Source: Nocardia huaxiensis (GTDB lineage Bacteria > Actinomycetota > Actinomycetes > Mycobacteriales > Mycobacteriaceae). From it: a DNA stretch of 64,000 nucleotides. The stretch covers positions 3,410,001 to 3,474,000 of the forward strand of contig NZ_CP059399.1 in the NCBI RefSeq assembly GCF_013744875.1, in the 5' to 3' direction. Each line of letters starts with the position of its first letter. Positions within the stretch are counted from its first letter, which is position 1. Below are positions 17,340 to 25,330 of the stretch, piece by piece. The notes under the pieces are model-generated. The model did no database searches. It was not told the DNA's origin and saw only the letters and a program-made list of their open reading frames with translations. A program made the position numbers and the translations under genes.

Positions 17340-18296
17340 GTGGCCAGTAAATCGGCGACGCCGGCGGTGGAACTGACCGTCGGCGACCATACGGTGCGGG
17401 TGTCGAACCCGGATCGGGTGTACTTCCCCGAGACCGGGGCTACCAAGTTCGATCTCGTGCAGTACTACCTCAGCGTGGGCGACGGCATCGTCAACGCCCT
17501 GCGGGACCGTCCGTGCATGCTGCACCGTTTTCCGAAGGGGCTGCCGGGCGGCAAGGTGCACCAGAAGCGGATTCCCGGCGGCGCACCGGACTGGATTCCC
17601 ACTGTGCAGCTGTACTTTCCGCGCTACGGCCGGACCGCCGACGAACTCTGCGTCGAGAAACTCGCCGATATTATTTGGGCGGTACAGATGTCCACCGTCG
17701 AATTCCACCCCTGGAACTCCCGCCGCTTCGACACCGAACTGCCCGACGAATGGCGCATCGACCTCGACCCCATGCCCGACTGCCCCTGGTCCCGAGTCCA
17801 GCGCGTAGCCGGTGTCGTCCACGAGGTGCTCGACGAACTCGGCGCGGTCGGCTGGCCGAAAACCTCCGGCGGCAAAGGATTACACATCTACGTCCGCACA
17901 ACCCCCCGCTTCGGCTTCCAAGATGTCCGCCGCGCCGCCCTGGCCTTCGCCCGCGAGGTCGAACGCCGCGCCCCCACCGACGTCACCACCACCTGGTGGC
18001 GCCGCGACCGCGACCCCCACCTCGTCTTCGTCGACTACAACCAGAACGCCCGCGACCACACCATCGCCGCGGCATATTCGGTCCGAGGCATCCCCGAAGC
18101 AACCGTCTCAACCCCGGTCCACTGGACCGAAATCCCCGACATCAATCCCGCCGACTTCACCATGACCACAGTCCCCAAACGCTACGCCGCCCTCGGCGAC
18201 CTCCACGCCGGCATCGACAACGCCGTCTTCGACATCGAGCCGCTGCTGGAATGGGCCAACCGCGACAAAGTCGAAGTCGACCTCGATGAGGAGTGA
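17340..18296 (+). CDS. Stand-alone LigD-type primase-polymerase (PolDom)
   Basis: 318 residues, matching only the polymerase/primase domain of bacterial DNA ligase D; no ligase or phosphoesterase domain. Metal-binding acidic pair D141 and D143 in EWRIDLDPMPD, the SGGKGLH motif at 176-182 and HRFPKG at 62-67 are all present. In mycobacteria such separate proteins (Prim-PolC and PolD1 types) fill gaps with a preference for ribonucleotides in end-joining or excision repair. It starts at GTG 17340. No ku or ligase gene is in the window. Codon use becomes strongly C-ending in the second half. Confidence 0.9.
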   Translation: MASKSATPAVELTVGDHTVRVSNPDRVYFPETGATKFDLVQYYLSVGDGIVNALRDRPCMLHRFPKGLPGGKVHQKRIPGGAPDWIPTVQLYFPRYGRTADELCVEKLADIIWAVQMSTVEFHPWNSRRFDTELPDEWRIDLDPMPDCPWSRVQRVAGVVHEVLDELGAVGWPKTSGGKGLHIYVRTTPRFGFQDVRRAALAFAREVERRAPTDVTTTWWRRDRDPHLVFVDYNQNARDHTIAAAYSVRGIPEATVSTPVHWTEIPDINPADFTMTTVPKRYAALGDLHAGIDNAVFDIEPLLEWANRDKVEVDLDEE

Positions 18297-18334
18297 GACG
18301 CGTTCCAGCGCAATGACTTCACCAGGCCGAACGG

Positions 18335-19171
18335 CTATTTGATCCGCGCGTCCGTGGCCCGGCGAATGAGCGTCCGGGCTCGCTCACCGGTGACGGACTG
18401 TCCCGCCAGCACATCGAATGTCCGGTGGTAGAGCTTGATCTCTCGCGGCTGGGTGATTGTCAGCTCGGCTGAGATCCCCTCAACGGTCACCCGCCGCTCA
18501 TCGAACATGACGAAATTGGTCAGCTGCATCGGGAGTTCAGTGCCCAGCGGGACAATCCCGAATGTGACTCGTGGCAACCCCATGGCCGCCAGCAATCTGT
18601 CCAGTTGCCCGCTCATCACCGAGTCTCCACCGACGTTGTTGTATAAAGCTTGCTCGCCCATGAGGAGATGGAACCGCCGGTCACCCCGGTAGAGGACCTG
18701 CTGACGCTCCAGGCGCTTCGCTACGCCTTCATCCAAGTCATCAGGTATCCCGTGAAATCTGATAGACCGCCGCAGGATCGCCTCCGCGTATTCGGCGGTC
18801 TGGAGCAGTCCTGGAATCAACATCGGTTGGTACACCCGCATAACCTGAGCGTTCTGCATCAGGCGCAGAATCTCGTGCTGCTTCTGCTTCGTTCCGCCAC
18901 TGAGCGTGCGTCGCCACTCTCGATAAGCGGTCTCGATATTCCGCAGGGTCGCAAGCAGATCGGGTATCTCGCTCTGGGCTCCGGTGAGGTTGCACCACAC
19001 CTGAATGTCAGCCACTGACGGCTGGGTCTTGCCGTACTCGATTTTCGGGACCCTCGTCTGATGCCAGCCCGCCCTGCGGGCAAGCTCGCTACCGCTGAGC
19101 CCGGCAGACTGGCGAAGCTCCCGGAGGCGTCCCCCGAGAGCTTCGCGTGCTTGTTGTACCGAATTGGTCAC
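18335..19171 (-). CDS. HTH (XRE) DUF5753 regulator, Scr1 type
   Basis: 278 residues. The N-terminal XRE-type helix-turn-helix (LRELRQSAGLSGSELARRAGWHQTRVPKIE) is followed by the DUF5753 domain, visible in YQPMLIPGLLQTAEYAEAILRR and GDRRFHLLMGEQALYNNVGG. Such proteins are numerous in Streptomyces and Nocardia and are usually paired with a small partner protein (often DUF397; here a DUF6879 protein). The gene is the last of three on this strand, 3 bases after the DUF6879 gene. Role beyond local transcription control is unknown. Confidence 0.85.
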   Translation of the reverse strand: MTNSVQQAREALGGRLRELRQSAGLSGSELARRAGWHQTRVPKIEYGKTQPSVADIQVWCNLTGAQSEIPDLLATLRNIETAYREWRRTLSGGTKQKQHEILRLMQNAQVMRVYQPMLIPGLLQTAEYAEAILRRSIRFHGIPDDLDEGVAKRLERQQVLYRGDRRFHLLMGEQALYNNVGGDSVMSGQLDRLLAAMGLPRVTFGIVPLGTELPMQLTNFVMFDERRVTVEGISAELTITQPREIKLYHRTFDVLAGQSVTGERARTLIRRATDARIK

Positions 19172-19174
19172 CGG

Positions 19175-19693
19175 TCAGAATTCACCGGCGTACTGGTGGA
19201 ACGGGACTGCTGATTGCCAAAGCTTCTCCTTCACGCTGCGGCAGTAAGCCGCAATTCCGGGGTCAGTGGTGATGGCCGCACCAGCGGGCTTACCGTCGTC
19301 GTCTACCAGGTTGAAACCTACCGTCGCGTCATCGAATAGCCACCAATCGTCCGAGGGCACCTCCCCGGCGAGATGGCGGGGTAGGTACCGAATGTCTTCG
19401 CCGGCATCAACGTTGCTGGCCGTGACCGAAAGCAGCCAACGCTGATAGTCGCTGTGCGGCTCGGTCACCACGCGTACCCGAGTAATCCGCACACCGCGAA
19501 TAACGGTCTCCTGGATCAGATCTGTCCACGGTCGCTTGTCGTAATCCGGCGACGGGGGTTCACCATTCAGGAATCTGCGTAGGGGCTCCGACTCGGCGGG
19601 CACCGAGTAGGTGTCTCGCACCTCGAGGTGGAATGCCTCTCGCTCGGCCTCTCGGAAGAGTTCGGGCCAAGGGCTAGGCTGCCGCAACAACAC
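19175..19693 (-). CDS. DUF6879-like protein
   Basis: 172 residues, starting at GTG 19693. The pattern FREAEREAFHLEVRDTY ... ETVIRGVRITRVRVVTEPHSDYQRW ... DIRYLPRH ... WWLFDD is the one I associate with the DUF6879 family, encoded next to Scr1-type regulators in actinobacteria. No enzyme motif or membrane segment is seen. Its first 20 bases overlap the end of the upstream 109-residue gene, so the three genes are probably translated as a unit. Function unknown; regulator partner or antitoxin-like role are possibilities. Confidence 0.7.
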   Translation of the reverse strand: MLLRQPSPWPELFREAEREAFHLEVRDTYSVPAESEPLRRFLNGEPPSPDYDKRPWTDLIQETVIRGVRITRVRVVTEPHSDYQRWLLSVTASNVDAGEDIRYLPRHLAGEVPSDDWWLFDDATVGFNLVDDDGKPAGAAITTDPGIAAYCRSVKEKLWQSAVPFHQYAGEF

Positions 19694-20003
19694 CGTAGAA
19701 AGTCCTCTCCGACTTCGGCACTTCGATGGCGGTCTCGTGGGGCTCCACGCTCATCTGGTTCAGCGTCTCAGGCTCGGTAATGGGTCGTCCAGAGACCAGG
19801 AAGGTCCCCCGGCCGGTGTCATTCAGGTTGGCACCGACGAATGTGTCAGGCTCCGCGAACCCCAGCAGGAGGTGCGGAATCTCCACTGTCCCTGGCATGT
19901 CCGTCTTCCAGCCGACCACAACGTAAGTGCTGGTGTCGGTCGCGAACAGTGTCGGGCATTCGCCGTCACCTGAACCACCCTTGCCCAGGAATTTCAACAA
20001 CAT
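19674..20003 (-). CDS. Conserved hypothetical protein of the Scr1/DUF6879 cluster
   Basis: 109 residues beginning MLLKFLGKGGSGDGECPTLFATDTSTYVV. Soluble, no signal or membrane segment. Proteins opening this way are commonly encoded just ahead of DUF6879 genes in Streptomyces and Nocardia; the family has no assigned role that I know of. It is the first gene of the three-gene unit and overlaps the next by 20 bases. The C-terminal half has a possible beta-sandwich pattern (GRGTFLVSGRPITEP, ETAIEVPKSERTFYGV). Confidence 0.7.
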   Translation of the reverse strand: MLLKFLGKGGSGDGECPTLFATDTSTYVVVGWKTDMPGTVEIPHLLLGFAEPDTFVGANLNDTGRGTFLVSGRPITEPETLNQMSVEPHETAIEVPKSERTFYGVVAAA

Positions 20004-20097
20004 GATGAGGCTCCTATCGGGACTACGCGCATTTATGCTGCCATCTCCTGATTGTCTCCCTCAGATATGTTGTCTGAACTGGGTTTAGGTGAATCTG

Positions 20098-20116
20098 GCA
20101 TAGATGAGCATAGATG
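20098..20116. promoter_or_regulatory. Phased direct repeat in the divergent promoter of the DUF6879 cluster
   Basis: GCATAGATG occurs twice, at 20098-20106 and 20108-20116, a 10-base period (one DNA turn). It lies between the divergent genes starting at 20003 and 20201 and could be a tandem site for the cluster's own helix-turn-helix regulator. Confidence 0.4.
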
Positions 20117-20200
20117 TGGTTCAGGAGGCTCAGGTTTTCTACCGTCGGGTGTGGCTGAACTGGCCGACACCGAAGCCGAGCGACCAGGGCGAGGGCTGAC

Positions 20201-20386
20201 ATGACTGAGCGCAGAAGGATTTACAGCTTTCCTGGCGGGGTCTTGGAGATCAACGACTACGGCGAAGCCGACACGGGAGGGGTGTACCTCGAGTGGCGGG
20301 CCGGGGAAACATTCGAGCCCTTCCCGGAACCTCCGGCCCACCATGAGCTCCCGGACCACGATGCAGACGAACGGAGAGGCGCGTAA
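20201..20386 (+). CDS. Small hypothetical protein
   Basis: 61 residues (MTERRRIYSFPGGVLEINDYG...), acidic towards its His/Asp-rich end. It is divergent from the Scr1/DUF6879 genes. Its TAA overlaps the ATG of the next gene as TAATG, a coupling signal supporting both as real. No known domain recognised. Confidence 0.55.
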   Translation: MTERRRIYSFPGGVLEINDYGEADTGGVYLEWRAGETFEPFPEPPAHHELPDHDADERRGA

Positions 20387-20730
20387 TGCGTTGGAAGCCA
20401 ACCTGTCTGGGCTACCTCAGAACCGATGTATCCGGCCTGGCTCAACTCTGGGATCAGGCCGAAATCCGGAGACTCGCAAGCCGTCTCGGCTACGACTTCG
20501 CCGACATGGTGATCTTCGACCCGAAGTTCGCCCGACCCCCGCTGGCCCGCCTGAAGGCTCAGGCAACCCGGTTGGACGCTGAAGCGGTAATAGTGCCGAG
20601 TGCTGCCCACTTCGAAGGTGGGGAGATTCCAAGCGCTCTGATGGCGCGGCTCTACGTGATCACGGTGAGTCCTGAAGAGCACTTCACGGGAGAACCCGGG
20701 CGAACCGTTCGTCGTCCTGGATTACGGTGA
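20386..20730 (+). CDS. Hypothetical protein with resolvase-like N-terminal pattern
   Basis: 114 residues. LGYLRTDVSGLAQLWDQAEIRRLASRLGYDFADMVIFDP resembles the first strands of serine recombinases but lacks the catalytic serine and the DNA-binding domain, so recombinase activity is unlikely. Similar proteins accompany Scr1-type clusters in Nocardia as far as I recall. It starts inside the stop of the preceding small gene (TAATG) and ends 5 bases before the VOC gene. Confidence 0.6.
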   Translation: MRWKPTCLGYLRTDVSGLAQLWDQAEIRRLASRLGYDFADMVIFDPKFARPPLARLKAQATRLDAEAVIVPSAAHFEGGEIPSALMARLYVITVSPEEHFTGEPGRTVRRPGLR

Positions 20731-20735
20731 GGCCC

Positions 20736-21140
20736 ATGGGTTTCAGGGTGGAGCGGGTTGATCACATCGTGCTGAACTGTCGCGATGTGGGGGCTACCGC
20801 TGACTGGTATGCGCGGGTGCTCGGGATGACTGTCGAGATCTTCGGGGCGGCGCGGCGGACAGCGTTGACCTTCGGGAATCAGAAGATCAATCTGCGGCCG
20901 CTCGGCGCGCTGGGGGACGATCCTGATTGGGAGACAGGCGTTGTCGAGGCGGCGGGGGCGGGGGATTTGTGTTTCATTACCTCGGCTACGCCTGAGGAGG
21001 TGCGTGAGCATCTGATTGCTTGCGGTGTGGAGATCACCAAGGGGCCGGTGGTCAAGGTTGGCGCCCTTGGTGAGATGGTGTCGCATTACTGCCGGGATCT
21101 GGACGGGAACTTGATCGAAATCTCGGTGTATCCAGGGTGA
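20736..21140 (+). CDS. VOC-family (glyoxalase/bleomycin-resistance fold) protein
   Basis: 134 residues with the vicinal-oxygen-chelate pattern: VDHIVLNCRDVGATADWYARVLGM at the start and a C-terminal RDLDGNLIEISVYP, where Glu is the usual metal ligand, with His12 of the DHIVLN motif as the first ligand. Probably a metal-dependent lyase or dioxygenase of unknown substrate. ATG 20736 is preferred to GTG 20727, which overlaps the preceding gene. As sequenced, the convergent DoxX-like frame runs into its 3' end; correcting a frameshift there leaves a 1-base gap. Confidence 0.85.
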   Translation: MGFRVERVDHIVLNCRDVGATADWYARVLGMTVEIFGAARRTALTFGNQKINLRPLGALGDDPDWETGVVEAAGAGDLCFITSATPEEVREHLIACGVEITKGPVVKVGALGEMVSHYCRDLDGNLIEISVYPG

Positions 21141-22237
21141 TTCAGCGGAAGTAGGGGGTGGGCTGGATCCAGTGGAAGCCGCGGGAGATGGCGGCGGAAG
21201 CGTTGTGGGGTGGCGGGGGAGTTGGCGGGGGTGTCGGTGAAATCGGTCAGGGCGGGGAGCTGTTGGCCGGAGAGGGTGAAGTCGGTGACGTTCCAGATGC
21301 CGTAGAGGGGGGATTGCGGGCGGGCGTTGCCGTAGGTCTGCCAGGCTTCGTGGCCTTCATTGGCCGCTGTGACCAGGAGCCAGAGGCCCAGGATCAGCTG
21401 GCCTGCCAGCATGATTCGGTTGCCGTGCGGGGTGGTGAGCAGGGGCTCGGGGGTGCGCGGGGCGAGGGCGTGGCCGATCGACGCTTTCACGATGCGGAGG
21501 ATTTCGGGGGCGGCCAGAACTGTTGCGAAGGCCAGCAATTGGAAGGAGAACAGTTTTACCGGGACGTCGTAGGTGAGGTTGAGCAGTAGGACCTGGAGGG
21601 CCACGATGAAGGACAGGACTGCGCCCAGGCCGGCGGTCAGGGGGACGATCAGCAGTAGACCGGCGGTGATTTCGGCTGCGCCCAAAGCCATTTCGTAGCG
21701 TTCCGAGCCTGCGGTCTGGGCCCAGAGGGTCATCATCGGGCTCATGTCGCCGAAGGGTTCGACCAGGCGTTCCAGGCTGAATGCCATTTGTGAGGGCAGG
21801 AGTTTCACCATGCCGTACAGGAGCAGGGCGCTCGCCAGTGCCATGCGCAGAACCAGCCGGAACCATTCGTAGAGGCGGACGTAGGCCGGACGTCGGCGGT
21901 CGAGAACCGACCAGACGGTTGCGACCACGAGCGAGACCAGCAGGAGCGTGCAGACCGCGATCCACTGGGTGGCCGTGTCTCCGCTGCCGGTCGGCGTGTA
22001 ATCGACGGCGGTGTGGAAGATCCCGGTGCCGATCCAGTCGGTGAGCGGATGCAGGGCCGTCCACGTCGACACCTCCACCACCGTCTCCTGTGCCATCCCG
22101 GTCGAGGGCAGCAGCGCGTGCAGCAGCCAGACGCCCGCCGTGCCGACACCACGCCGATTCCCTTCGAGCTTTCCCGACGCCAAATCCAGTGCGGGCGTGA
22201 ACGTTATGGCTGTGATCAACCTCGGCGTATCCGGCAA
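21086..22237 (-). CDS. DoxX-family membrane protein with a C-terminal frameshift
   Basis: Several membrane segments (WIAVCTLLLVSLVVATVWSVL, the RMALASALLLYGMVKLLPSQ region, ITAGLLLIVPLTAGLGAVLSFIVAL) match DoxX-like integral membrane proteins. As sequenced the frame ends at 21086, 55 bases inside the opposite VOC gene, and its last 40 or so codons lose the third-position GC bias. Dropping one C from CCCCACA near 21210-21220 moves the reading to a frame ending AAISRGFHWIQPTPYFR at 21142, all codons ending in C or G. So the end is altered by a +1 base or a sequencing error. Start is uncertain: TTG 22237, TTG 22183 or ATG 22096, none with a good ribosome binding site. Function unknown. Confidence 0.7.
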   Translation of the reverse strand: MPDTPRLITAITFTPALDLASGKLEGNRRGVGTAGVWLLHALLPSTGMAQETVVEVSTWTALHPLTDWIGTGIFHTAVDYTPTGSGDTATQWIAVCTLLLVSLVVATVWSVLDRRRPAYVRLYEWFRLVLRMALASALLLYGMVKLLPSQMAFSLERLVEPFGDMSPMMTLWAQTAGSERYEMALGAAEITAGLLLIVPLTAGLGAVLSFIVALQVLLLNLTYDVPVKLFSFQLLAFATVLAAPEILRIVKASIGHALAPRTPEPLLTTPHGNRIMLAGQLILGLWLLVTAANEGHEAWQTYGNARPQSPLYGIWNVTDFTLSGQQLPALTDFTDTPANSPATPQRFRRHLPRLPLDPAHPLLPLNHPGYTEISIKFPSRSRQ

Positions 22238-22414
22238 AAACCTTGCCCCGACCGCCGGTGCCCCCGGAACCGCTGCCCCCGAACCTGGTCCGCGTGGTCG
22301 CGCCGGTTAACGGCGAGCGAGCCGCCGGGCGATGTTCTGATGCGAATGCACTGGCGGTAGCGCCGGTCGGGTCGCATACTGCGACCAGGGTTACGCCGCC
22401 GAGGGGGAAGTCGG

Positions 22415-23860
22415 GTGGGTAGTACATTGCAGCCGGGCGAATCCTTCGCCGGCTACCAGATACTGCGGCGGCTCGGCGCGGGCGGAATGGGCGCCGTGTA
22501 TCAGGCGCGCGACCGGGACCTGCCGCGGTTCGTGGCATTGAAACTGCTCAAGGCCGCCGAGGATGTGGATCCGGAGCACAAGGCGCGATTCCGGCGCGAG
22601 GCGGATTCGGTTGCCCGGCTGGAACATCCGAACATCGTCACGGTGTACGCGCGCGGCGAGGACGCCGGGCAGCTGTGGATCTCCATGACTTTCGTCGACG
22701 GCAGCGATGTCGCGTCGGCGTTGAAACAGGGGGCCATGAATCCGGCGCGGGCGGTCCGCATCATCACCGAGACCGCGGGCGCGCTCGACCACGCACACGA
22801 GACCGGAATCCTGCACCGCGATGTGAAGCCCGCCAACATCCTGCTCACCCAGCGGCGCGGAGAACGCGTGCTGCTCACCGACTTCGGCATCGCCAAGGCC
22901 CTGGACGAGAGCCACCAGCTCACCCGCAAAGGGGAGGTGATGGCCAGCTTCCAATATGTCGCGCCGGAACGGCTGACGCGGCCCGACGATGCCGATCATC
23001 GCGCCGACGTGTACTCGCTGGGCTGCACGTTCTTCCACATGCTGACCGGCCGCCCGCCCTACCCGGGCGAGGACGTGGGCCAGATCGTCTACGGCCACGC
23101 CTACAAGCCGATTCCCAAGCCGAGCGAGCAGAACCCCACGCTCCCACAGGGTTTGGACGAGGTCGTGGCGCGCGCCATGGCCAAGGACCCGGAGAGCCGA
23201 TTCCAGACCTGCTCCCAGTTCGCGTGGGCGGCGGCGCAGACGCTGCGGCAGGGTCCGCCGAACCCGATGCCGCAGGGCACGACTCGCGAAGCCGGCGGCA
23301 GTGCCCAGGGCGGCTCGTCCACCCGATGGAATGTGACAACCGATCAGGACCGCGCCGCGAACGCGCGGACCCCGATACCCGGCGGACCGAGGCCCCAGAA
23401 CGGCACCTCAGCCCGCCCACCACTGCACACCGGGCCGCGCCCGCCCGGAAATACCGGCGCCAGACCGCAGGTGACGACCGGGCCACGGCCACAGCCGACT
23501 GCTGGCGCGAAACCTCCGGTGACGACCGGCCCACGGCCACAGCCGACTGCCGGGGCGACACCGCCCGTGACGACCGGCCCGCCGCCGCAACCGATTTCCG
23601 GGGCGACACCGCCGGCGACGACCGGCCCGCGGCCGCAATCGACTGGTGGGACGGCACCACCGGGTGCCGAGGCAGGCCACTCCGGTCCACGTCCGTCCGC
23701 AAATCACGATCCGCACCCGTCGGCGGCCACGGGCGAATACCGGTCTTCCGACGCGAGCGAACACCACATTCCGGATGCCGCCCCACACCCCTGTCCGGCC
23801 GCCCGCGAACCAGGCGCAGGGGCCGTCATCACGAAATGCGCCGCAGCCTATGCGGAATGA
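22415..23860 (+). CDS. PASTA-type serine/threonine protein kinase, kinase part (frameshifted)
   Basis: Residues 1-280 form a complete Hanks-type kinase: glycine loop GAGGMGAVY 21-29, Lys43, catalytic HRD 134-136, DFG 156-158. A long Pro/Thr/Gly-rich linker follows with four 16-residue repeats. The frame stops at 23860 without a membrane segment, while the membrane helix and two PASTA domains lie in the next frame (23775-24671). The coding bias switches frame near 23775-23785 at CCCCACA; losing one C would fuse the parts into one PknB-like sensor kinase. Starts at GTG 22415 with GAGGGGG upstream. Downstream is a lysophospholipid acyltransferase gene. If truly split, this part would be a soluble kinase. 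Confidence 0.85.
   Translation: MGSTLQPGESFAGYQILRRLGAGGMGAVYQARDRDLPRFVALKLLKAAEDVDPEHKARFRREADSVARLEHPNIVTVYARGEDAGQLWISMTFVDGSDVASALKQGAMNPARAVRIITETAGALDHAHETGILHRDVKPANILLTQRRGERVLLTDFGIAKALDESHQLTRKGEVMASFQYVAPERLTRPDDADHRADVYSLGCTFFHMLTGRPPYPGEDVGQIVYGHAYKPIPKPSEQNPTLPQGLDEVVARAMAKDPESRFQTCSQFAWAAAQTLRQGPPNPMPQGTTREAGGSAQGGSSTRWNVTTDQDRAANARTPIPGGPRPQNGTSARPPLHTGPRPPGNTGARPQVTTGPRPQPTAGAKPPVTTGPRPQPTAGATPPVTTGPPPQPISGATPPATTGPRPQSTGGTAPPGAEAGHSGPRPSANHDPHPSAATGEYRSSDASEHHIPDAAPHPCPAAREPGAGAVITKCAAAYAE
23471..23662 (+). repeat. Four tandem 48-bp repeats in the kinase linker
   Basis: Four imperfect copies encode VTTGPRPQPTAGAKPP, VTTGPRPQPTAGATPP, VTTGPPPQPISGATPP and ATTGPRPQSTGGTAPP. 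The Pro/Thr-rich linker probably spans the space between kinase and membrane. Such repeats vary in number by slippage. Confidence 0.85.
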
Positions 23861-24671
23861 ACAGCATGGTCCGCCCACGCCGCCACCGACCAGGATCCTG
23901 CCGGCCGAACCCGAATACCCTGCGCCGGATCGCGGGACCGGAGGTTATCCGGTGCTCCCTCCGGAACCCGGCCGGCCCGCCGATCCCCGGGGCGGCGTCC
24001 GGGCGTGGATTCTGCTGGCGCTGGCCGGGATCGTGGTGCTGGCGTCCTTCGCCTACATCCAGTCCCGGGAGGGCTCGCAGGGCGGCGGAGCGAGTCCGAC
24101 CACGACCGTGGCGACCACAACGGACCCGACCACCACCGATCCGGTGACGTCGGTGGTGGAGACCACGGCACCCACGACCGCCCAGCCGACCACGACCTCC
24201 ACCACACCGCCGACCACCACGACCACGACGACGACCGAACCGAAGCCGAAACCCGTGACTGTGCCGAATGTCGTGGGCGGCACGTACACCGAGGCGAAGT
24301 CGGCCCTCGAGCAGGCCGGGTTCACGGTGACCAAGGTCGAGCAGGAGGACAGCAGCGCCGCGGGCACGGTGCTGGCTACCGATCCCGCCGCCGGTACCGA
24401 GGTCAAGGCCAAATCCACGGTCACGGTCACGGTCTCCACTGGGAAGCAGACCACCACCGACATCACCGTGCCGAATCTCGTCGGACTCGATGTGGCCCAG
24501 GCGAAAGCGGCACTGAAGGAGCTCGGCTGGACGGGTTCGTTCCAGCAGACCGAGGTGACGGTCACCGATGCGGCGCAGGAAGGGTTGATCACCGGTCAGT
24601 CACCGGCGGATGGCACCGCGATCACTCCCGGCTCGACTGTGACCATCAAGATCGGCAAGCTGAAGACATGA
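23775..24671 (+). pseudogene. Membrane/PASTA part of the split kinase
   Basis: 298 codons from an ATG at 23775; the frame is open from 23646 but the coding bias begins near 23775. It encodes a Pro-rich linker, a transmembrane helix (AWILLALAGIVVLASFAYI), a Thr-rich outer stalk (TTTTTTTTEPKPKPV) and two PASTA repeats beginning VTVPNVVGGTYTEAKSALEQAG and ITVPNLVGLDVAQAKAALKELG. PASTA domains bind peptidoglycan or muropeptides. The part lacks its own plausible ribosome binding site and is best seen as the 3' portion of the kinase gene 22415, displaced by a one-base frameshift. The stop overlaps the acyltransferase ATG (ATGA). Confidence 0.8.
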
Positions 24672-25330
24672 GCGAGAATCCGGCGCGACGACCGAAGGGG
24701 CTCGGTAAGCGAGCCTGGCTGACCACGCAGTTCGTGCGGCGCATTCTGCGCACGCTGGCGTGGTCGAACTTCGTGCGGGTCACGGTGATCGGGCGGGAGC
24801 TGGTGCCGGAGACCGGTCCGGTGATCGTGGCGAGCAATCACATCTCGATGCTGGACGCGGTGTTCCTGTGGGGTGCGTTGCGGCGGCGTGCGGTCGCCAT
24901 CGCCATGGCGGAGTTGTGGTCGTGGCCGGTGGTGGGCTGGCTGGTGCGGCGGCTCGGCCAGATCCCGGTGGTGCGGCGCGACAGTGAATCCGGGCAGGAC
25001 GCCATGGCGCAGGCCGAGCAGATTCTGCGGCACGGCGGGGTGCTCATCATCTATCCGGAGGGGCGTCTGGTCGCGCCCTGCGAGAATGAGCCGTACAAGC
25101 CGGGCGTGGCGAAATTGGCGCTGGCGACCGGGGTTCCGATCATTCCGGTCGGCACCACCGGCACCGATCGCGTGCTGCCCATGCGGCGCCTGCGCGGCGA
25201 CGGCCCGGCTTTCGACCGCCGCCAGCAGGTGACCGTGCATTTCGGCACGCCCATCGATCCCGCCGATTTCGATGATCCGGACAAATTGCTGGATCATCTG
25301 CGGCAGCGGATCGAGGATCTGCGCGCCTAG
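24668..25330 (+). CDS. Lysophospholipid acyltransferase (PlsC-like)
   Basis: 220 residues. The acyltransferase motif is NHISMLD at residues 57-63 (the NHxxxxD class with the catalytic His), and YPEGRL (the second glycerol-phosphate binding motif) is near residue 138. It should acylate 1-acyl-glycerol-3-phosphate or a related lysolipid at the inner membrane face. The ATG overlaps the kinase/PASTA stop, suggesting the kinase and lipid enzyme share a transcript. Its last 4 bases overlap the end of the convergent cutinase-like gene. Confidence 0.88.
   Translation: MSENPARRPKGLGKRAWLTTQFVRRILRTLAWSNFVRVTVIGRELVPETGPVIVASNHISMLDAVFLWGALRRRAVAIAMAELWSWPVVGWLVRRLGQIPVVRRDSESGQDAMAQAEQILRHGGVLIIYPEGRLVAPCENEPYKPGVAKLALATGVPIIPVGTTGTDRVLPMRRLRGDGPAFDRRQQVTVHFGTPIDPADFDDPDKLLDHLRQRIEDLRA

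Noticed and set aside
20386..20730. Serine recombinase
   Set aside because: Catalytic serine and DNA-binding domain are absent; only the first strands resemble it.
23471..23662. CRISPR-like repeat pattern
   Set aside because: Repeats are contiguous, in frame, and encode a Pro/Thr linker; no spacers.
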